Positions 60,774 through 64,000 of a DNA stretch of 64,000 nucleotides are shown here, in pieces. Position numbers and translations under genes: made by a program. The stretch comes from Paenibacillus sp. S150 (lineage in GTDB: Bacteria > Bacillota > Bacilli > Paenibacillales > Paenibacillaceae): contig NZ_JACBYI010000041.1 of the NCBI RefSeq assembly GCF_019352175.1, positions 1-64,000 of the forward strand. The letters are read 5' to 3'. Position 1 is the stretch's first letter. Each line of letters begins with the position of its first letter. The notes under the pieces are model-generated. The model had not been told where the DNA came from and ran no database searches. It saw only the letters and a list, made by a program, of their open reading frames with translations.

Positions 60774-61130
60774 TTATTTGCTTTTTGTTTCAACATCTTG
60801 TTTTAGAACCCATTTTCTAATTTCTGCGAAATCAAACATTCGAATACTTCCTTTCTGCAGTTCGTCCACCGCTTACTTCAACCTCTTGAATCGTACGATA
60901 CGTTCGTTTTCTACGGATGATAATAGCCTGGATCTGAAAGTTCTTGATTCTTGCCCTGTCTCTTACGCTAAAGATAGGCTAATATCACTGCAGCTAAACT
61001 GTAAGTATTCAAATAATTCTTTTATAGGCCTGTGATCTGAAGTCCATCTAAAATTTGGTATTTGATCTACACCCCTTAATTTAATATTCTGGATTATGTT
61101 TAAACTTCCGCCCTTTTATTTTATTTCCAT
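60774..61130 (-). pseudogene. Decayed gene of unknown family
   Basis: On the minus strand one frame of 119 codons from the ATG at 61130 reads as protein apart from three TAA codons (codons 5, 56 and 86). Parts are LRGVDQIPNFRWTSDHRPIK, ELFEYLQFSCSDIS, LLSSVENERIVRFKRLK and MFDFAEIRKWVLKQDVE. The residue mixture is that of a soluble protein, and the number of stops is low for so AT-rich a stretch. It lies in an immunity-gene island, so a former immunity gene is possible, but this is a guess. Confidence 0.45.
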
Positions 61131-61246
61131 TAAAAAAGCACCCCCTAAAATTTCATCGGATAAAACCTGGGTTTATTCCAATGTCTATTCTAAAGAGTGC
61201 ACTTCATTTTGCTCGCATGAGATGTGATCAGACAAATATATCTCTA

Positions 61247-61432
61247 TTACTTGTGAATATCTTCTTCTTTTACCGTTAAAATATCTAATGTTTCATCATC
61301 ATCATTGAGAAATTCCACTTCATATACTTTTTTTTGATTATCAAATACCATCACTATAACTCCCTTGCATCCTCTTAAAACTATCTCCGATAATTCTCTT
61401 GATGCAAAAACCACATCATATTCATTAAACAT
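61247..61432 (-). CDS. DUF4926-like small protein, possible immunity protein
   Basis: A 61-residue acidic protein, MFNEYDVVFASRELSEIVL, then GCKGVIVMVFDNQKKVYEVE and ending TLDILTVKEEDIHK. It matches the DUF4926 type, small beta-rich proteins often met next to polymorphic toxin genes. The ATG at 61432 has GGAGG upstream. It lies downstream of the rhs toxin remnant on the same strand. Confidence 0.7.
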   Translation of the reverse strand: MFNEYDVVFASRELSEIVLRGCKGVIVMVFDNQKKVYEVEFLNDDDETLDILTVKEEDIHK

Positions 61433-61609
61433 GCAAGCCTCCATTATCTTAATGCAGTTATTTTTTTGTAGGAAACAGCGCGCGCTGATTGAGTATCGGC
61501 ACGCGCTGGCTGCTTCGCTTTTTTCATCTGTCTACTTGACAGGGGTATAACCAGTATGCTACTCGCAAGTGGTTTTTTCACCATAAGAGAATGAGTTAAA
61601 AGCCCTCAT

Positions 61610-61858
61610 TCATGATTCATTTGATATTTTATTTAGAACATACTCTTTAGGCGGATTGTTAAATCCATCCCAAAAAAACCATAGTCTTCCACATTCATCA
61701 CATTGTAGAAAGCTTTTCATATTTAGATATAATATTTCAGAATCGATTTGTTCTTGATATTGATCATACTCCACATCAGAGATGAATTTGTATTCAATTT
61801 TGCACGGTATATCACCAAACCTTAGTAATTCCCCACATTTACATCTGATTTTTGGCAT
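61610..61858 (-). CDS. Small zinc-ribbon protein next to the toxin, candidate immunity protein
   Basis: An 82-residue protein with a knuckle CKCGELL near the start and CDECGRLWFFWDGF near the end, making a four-cysteine zinc site (CxC and CxxC). It begins 16 nt after the toxin stop codon, the position of the cognate immunity gene in Rhs and CDI modules. GGAGGG lies upstream of the ATG. I know no experimental function for the family. Confidence 0.65.
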   Translation of the reverse strand: MPKIRCKCGELLRFGDIPCKIEYKFISDVEYDQYQEQIDSEILYLNMKSFLQCDECGRLWFFWDGFNNPPKEYVLNKISNES

Positions 61859-61874
61859 AAGACCCTCCTTAATT

Positions 61875-62591
61875 TTAGGGCAAAATAATAATGTCTGTTA
61901 TATTCGGTGTCTTCCCACCAGCTTTAACACCCCCTCTTACTCTAGCCAATATATCTCCTAATTGATCTGCTGTGACAGAAGTTTGAGATAAATCTAAAAT
62001 AATTCCACTTGTCTGAGAGTTTTTAGATGCGATTGAACCAATAATTCTATTTACATTATTTGTTATCGGTGTATACACATCATAGTTAATTCCATTAACT
62101 AGTAAATCCGAAGTTTCACCTGCTGCTCTTGTCCCGACAGGCATTCTCAATATCACATTCTTTCCTAAATCTTTCATATATTCCGCTGCTCTTATTTCAC
62201 TCGCTGAAAATGAACCACCTTTTTCGATAAGAAGAGTTCCTGTCTTACCGCCTTTCACCAAAAATTTCCCTAACATTTTCGCTGCAGAACTAGCCCCTTT
62301 TGCAGCACTTATCATACCGTTTTCGACTAACATGAAATTTCTTCTCATGATTTCAGCCATTGCTGCTGCTTTTGTATCTTGTGAATTACTACTATCCGCA
62401 ATAATAGACGTTAACTGGATTTGAGTAAGGGTCGATAAATCAACATACTGCTTTTCTCCCATACTTCCTCCGACCCCAGCTCCCCATTCAGCAGTATGTC
62501 CAGTCGGATCACTATAAATCAACGGATTATTATGCACATACGTATACAAATTCTGCGTCAGCGGATTATCAATCTGCCCTTCATACGTATC
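61875..62591 (-). pseudogene. C-terminal toxin end of an Rhs protein, cut off at the 5' side
   Basis: The frame is open from 62591: DTYEGQIDNPLTQNLYTYVH and NNPLIYSDPTGH are the end of the RHS core, followed by a variable domain. The last 110 residues (SFSASEIRAAEYMKDLGKNV, SDLLVNGINYDVYTPITNN, IILDLSQTSVTADQLGDILA) resemble the CdiA-type tRNA nuclease toxin, with the conserved ExxxA, DLLVNG and D-x-Y core. The RHS shell is missing: an in-frame TAG and IS110-family DNA begin at 62592. It has no normal start, so it is a remnant unless translated from an internal codon. Confidence 0.8.
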
Positions 62592-62664
62592 CTAGTTTAT
62601 AAAGCGGAGCTTTAAATAAACAAGGTGGCAACTGAGAAAGCACTCCCAATTACCACCCATTCTA
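62592..62664. mobile_element. Non-coding right end of the IS110-family element
   Basis: About 70 bp between the end of the rhs reading frame and the transposase stop codon. The junction is placed at 62592 because rhs homology stops there. IS110 elements lack classical inverted ends, so the exact boundary cannot be read off one copy. Confidence 0.6.
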
Positions 62665-63900
62665 TCATCCTGCCTGCTGTGCAGGTGTATTCGGCATCAC
62701 GTAGGCTGACTTTTTCTTCATCATGACGTAGATGATGTTTACCAGCTTCCTCATTAAGCAGACCACTGCTTGTTGTTTGGTTTTTCCCTCAGCTATCTTT
62801 CGCTCATAATAAGCATGAAAATAGGCATTCTTTGGTTCTCTCTTGGTACGGGTGACCCCAATCTGACGAATCGCAAGGCTCTTGATGATATTATGCAATT
62901 CCCGATTCCCTTGCTTACTTTTGTAGTTTCGTGACTTGTTTCCTGAACCTACAGTTACAGGTGCAATGCCAGCAAAACGAGCAAGCTTGTCGGGAGATGA
63001 AAATCGGTAGATGTCGCCAATCTCTGCCACAAGCTGTGCTGCTGTGACCACATCTATCCCAGTCATGGATTCAAGTTGGAAGCCAAGACGCTTCAATAAG
63101 AAATCAATTTCGTCCTCTATACTGACTAATTGTTCTTGAAAAAACCGAGCTGATTCCACTTGACTCACCACTACTGAATCTCGTGACTGCTGATAATCCC
63201 GATACGTTTCTCCGTCTGCGTCGATCAGTGTAAGAATTTGATTTGCCTTCTTATGAGACAATCCATTGTTGCTGTACTTTCGCAAGAATACAGCAAGGGC
63301 TTCCTCTGACACGTCCTTCAAGGTATACGGTGATGGGTACGTTTCCCAGAAGGCGAGTGCCGTTTTCCCCTCCACTTCAGAGAAGAACTTTTTATAACTG
63401 GGATAGGAATAGCTAATTTGCTGGTGCAGCTTCTTTACCGTTTCCGTTAAACTCTTAGCCAACCATCTTCGCTGCGTCACAAGCTGGCTAATCGCCCAAT
63501 ACAAATCAATAGGCTTAGCATCTGGCAGGCGCTCCAACTCGTCTCTAAGTACCTTGGCAACGCATTCCGCATCCCAGCTATCCGACTTCTGAACGGTCAC
63601 ATGGCTCTTTCGTCTGGCGTTAGCAAGCTTTGCGTTCACTTCCTTCACCCAGCAACGATTGTCCTTCAAATAGACGGCGAGTCCTCTGCCGTAACCTCCG
63701 ACATCCTCCAGCCCATAGACGATTGACAAGCCCTTCTTGGTGTACTTCTTCAATTCCTTGAGCAGCAAAGGAAAGGCAGACGGCTTGTTATCGAATTTTA
63801 GTTCCCCTAGCTTCTTACTCCAGCAGTCAATAATGACGGCTGTATGATGCTGTTTATGCAGGTCAACTCCTACATAGATTAAATTCTGCTGTTCAATCAT
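62665..63900 (-). CDS. IS110-family transposase (DEDD type)
   Basis: A 411-residue transposase. The RuvC-like N-terminus has YVGVDLHKQHHTAVIID and LEDVGGYGRGLAVYLKDNR with HVTVQKSDSWDAECVAKVL, supplying the acidic residues. The C-terminal domain has MTGIDVVTAAQLVAEIGDIY, KLARFAGIAPVTVGSGNKSR and QGNRELHNIIKSLA, including the serine of the Tnp domain. It appears intact. IS110 transposases insert with the help of an RNA from the non-coding end, which here would lie to the right of the gene. Confidence 0.95.
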   Translation of the reverse strand: MIEQQNLIYVGVDLHKQHHTAVIIDCWSKKLGELKFDNKPSAFPLLLKELKKYTKKGLSIVYGLEDVGGYGRGLAVYLKDNRCWVKEVNAKLANARRKSHVTVQKSDSWDAECVAKVLRDELERLPDAKPIDLYWAISQLVTQRRWLAKSLTETVKKLHQQISYSYPSYKKFFSEVEGKTALAFWETYPSPYTLKDVSEEALAVFLRKYSNNGLSHKKANQILTLIDADGETYRDYQQSRDSVVVSQVESARFFQEQLVSIEDEIDFLLKRLGFQLESMTGIDVVTAAQLVAEIGDIYRFSSPDKLARFAGIAPVTVGSGNKSRNYKSKQGNRELHNIIKSLAIRQIGVTRTKREPKNAYFHAYYERKIAEGKTKQQAVVCLMRKLVNIIYVMMKKKSAYVMPNTPAQQAG

Positions 63901-64000
63901 ACTCTTTTGCTCCCTCTGTATTTGAATTGTTACTAATGGATTCGATTCGTTGCATTCAAGAATCTTTGCTGTCCTTATCGCTTGATCTGTATGTATACAG
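63901..64000 (-). mobile_element. Upstream non-coding end of the IS110 element (partial)
   Basis: The 100 bp before the transposase start reach the window edge without a gene. In IS110-group elements the non-coding end upstream of the transposase encodes the bridge RNA. The visible part is too short to fold, and I saw no diagnostic loop. Confidence 0.5.

Noticed and set aside
60778..61035. An 85-codon plus-strand frame in the accessory island
   Set aside because: Cys/Ser-rich sequence without ribosome site; the other strand reads more like a protein, though interrupted.

Overview
The window reads as a chromosomal segment of a Paenibacillus-type, spore-forming Firmicute. The evidence is gene content and order, since no full marker gene is present. 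It carries sporulation genes (safA, spo0B, spoIVFA/spoIVFB, a spoIIB-like gene, spoVID) inside a backbone that follows the Bacillus subtilis order valS-folC-spoIIB-maf-radC-mreBCD-minCD-spoIVFAB-rplU-prp-rpmA-spo0B-obg-pheB-pheA. It departs from B. subtilis in having an RNase E/G gene before rplU, hom-thrB between pheB and pheA, murC beside folC, and a CobA-HemD fusion. Almost every backbone gene lies on the minus strand.

Layout from left to right. 1-600: the 5' end of a 16S rRNA gene running off the left edge, with two promoters. 600-810: a small element with inverted-repeat ends. 810-7450: safA, then the amino-acid operon pheB-hom-thrB-pheA-ilvE. 7660-10350: an inserted zinc-ribbon/membrane/SPFH cassette in which the SPFH gene is split in two. 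10600-17100: obg, spo0B, the L27-Prp-L21 operon with its leader, rng and spoIVFB/FA. 17200-18550: a plus-strand insert with a wrecked AraC regulator and an EamA transporter. 18700-24400: minDC, mreDCB, radC, maf and a DUF4321 gene. 24600-31250: a SPOR-domain protein, two paralogous glycosyltransferases and two paralogous diguanylate cyclases. 31500-37350: murC, folC and valS with a T-box leader.

37400-44510 is repeat-rich. It holds two copies of a 154-bp terminal-inverted-repeat element flanking an 11-unit 51-bp tandem array, then spoVID, a third GGDEF gene, a zinc metallopeptidase and a small helix-turn-helix-like gene, then a second, unrelated 51-bp array also of 11 hairpins. 44500-54430 is the tetrapyrrole cluster hemA-hemX-sirC-hemC-cobA/hemD-hemB-hemL plus a pseudouridine synthase, with a PerR-like box upstream of hemA. 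54800-57290: an Old Yellow Enzyme with an ArsR-type regulator, and a PP2C-like phosphatase. 57550-60520: a plus-strand purine salvage operon (phosphoribosyltransferase, IMP dehydrogenase, HPRT) under a purine-family riboswitch whose terminator geometry predicts an ON switch. 60520-64000: an AT-rich accessory island with a decayed gene, two immunity-like genes, the toxin end of an Rhs protein, and an IS110-family element that cut the rhs gene.

The observations most worth following are the two 51-bp hairpin arrays that share a design but not a sequence, the ON-type purine riboswitch, the nested mobile repeats, the split SPFH gene, and the rhs toxin remnant beside the IS110 element.
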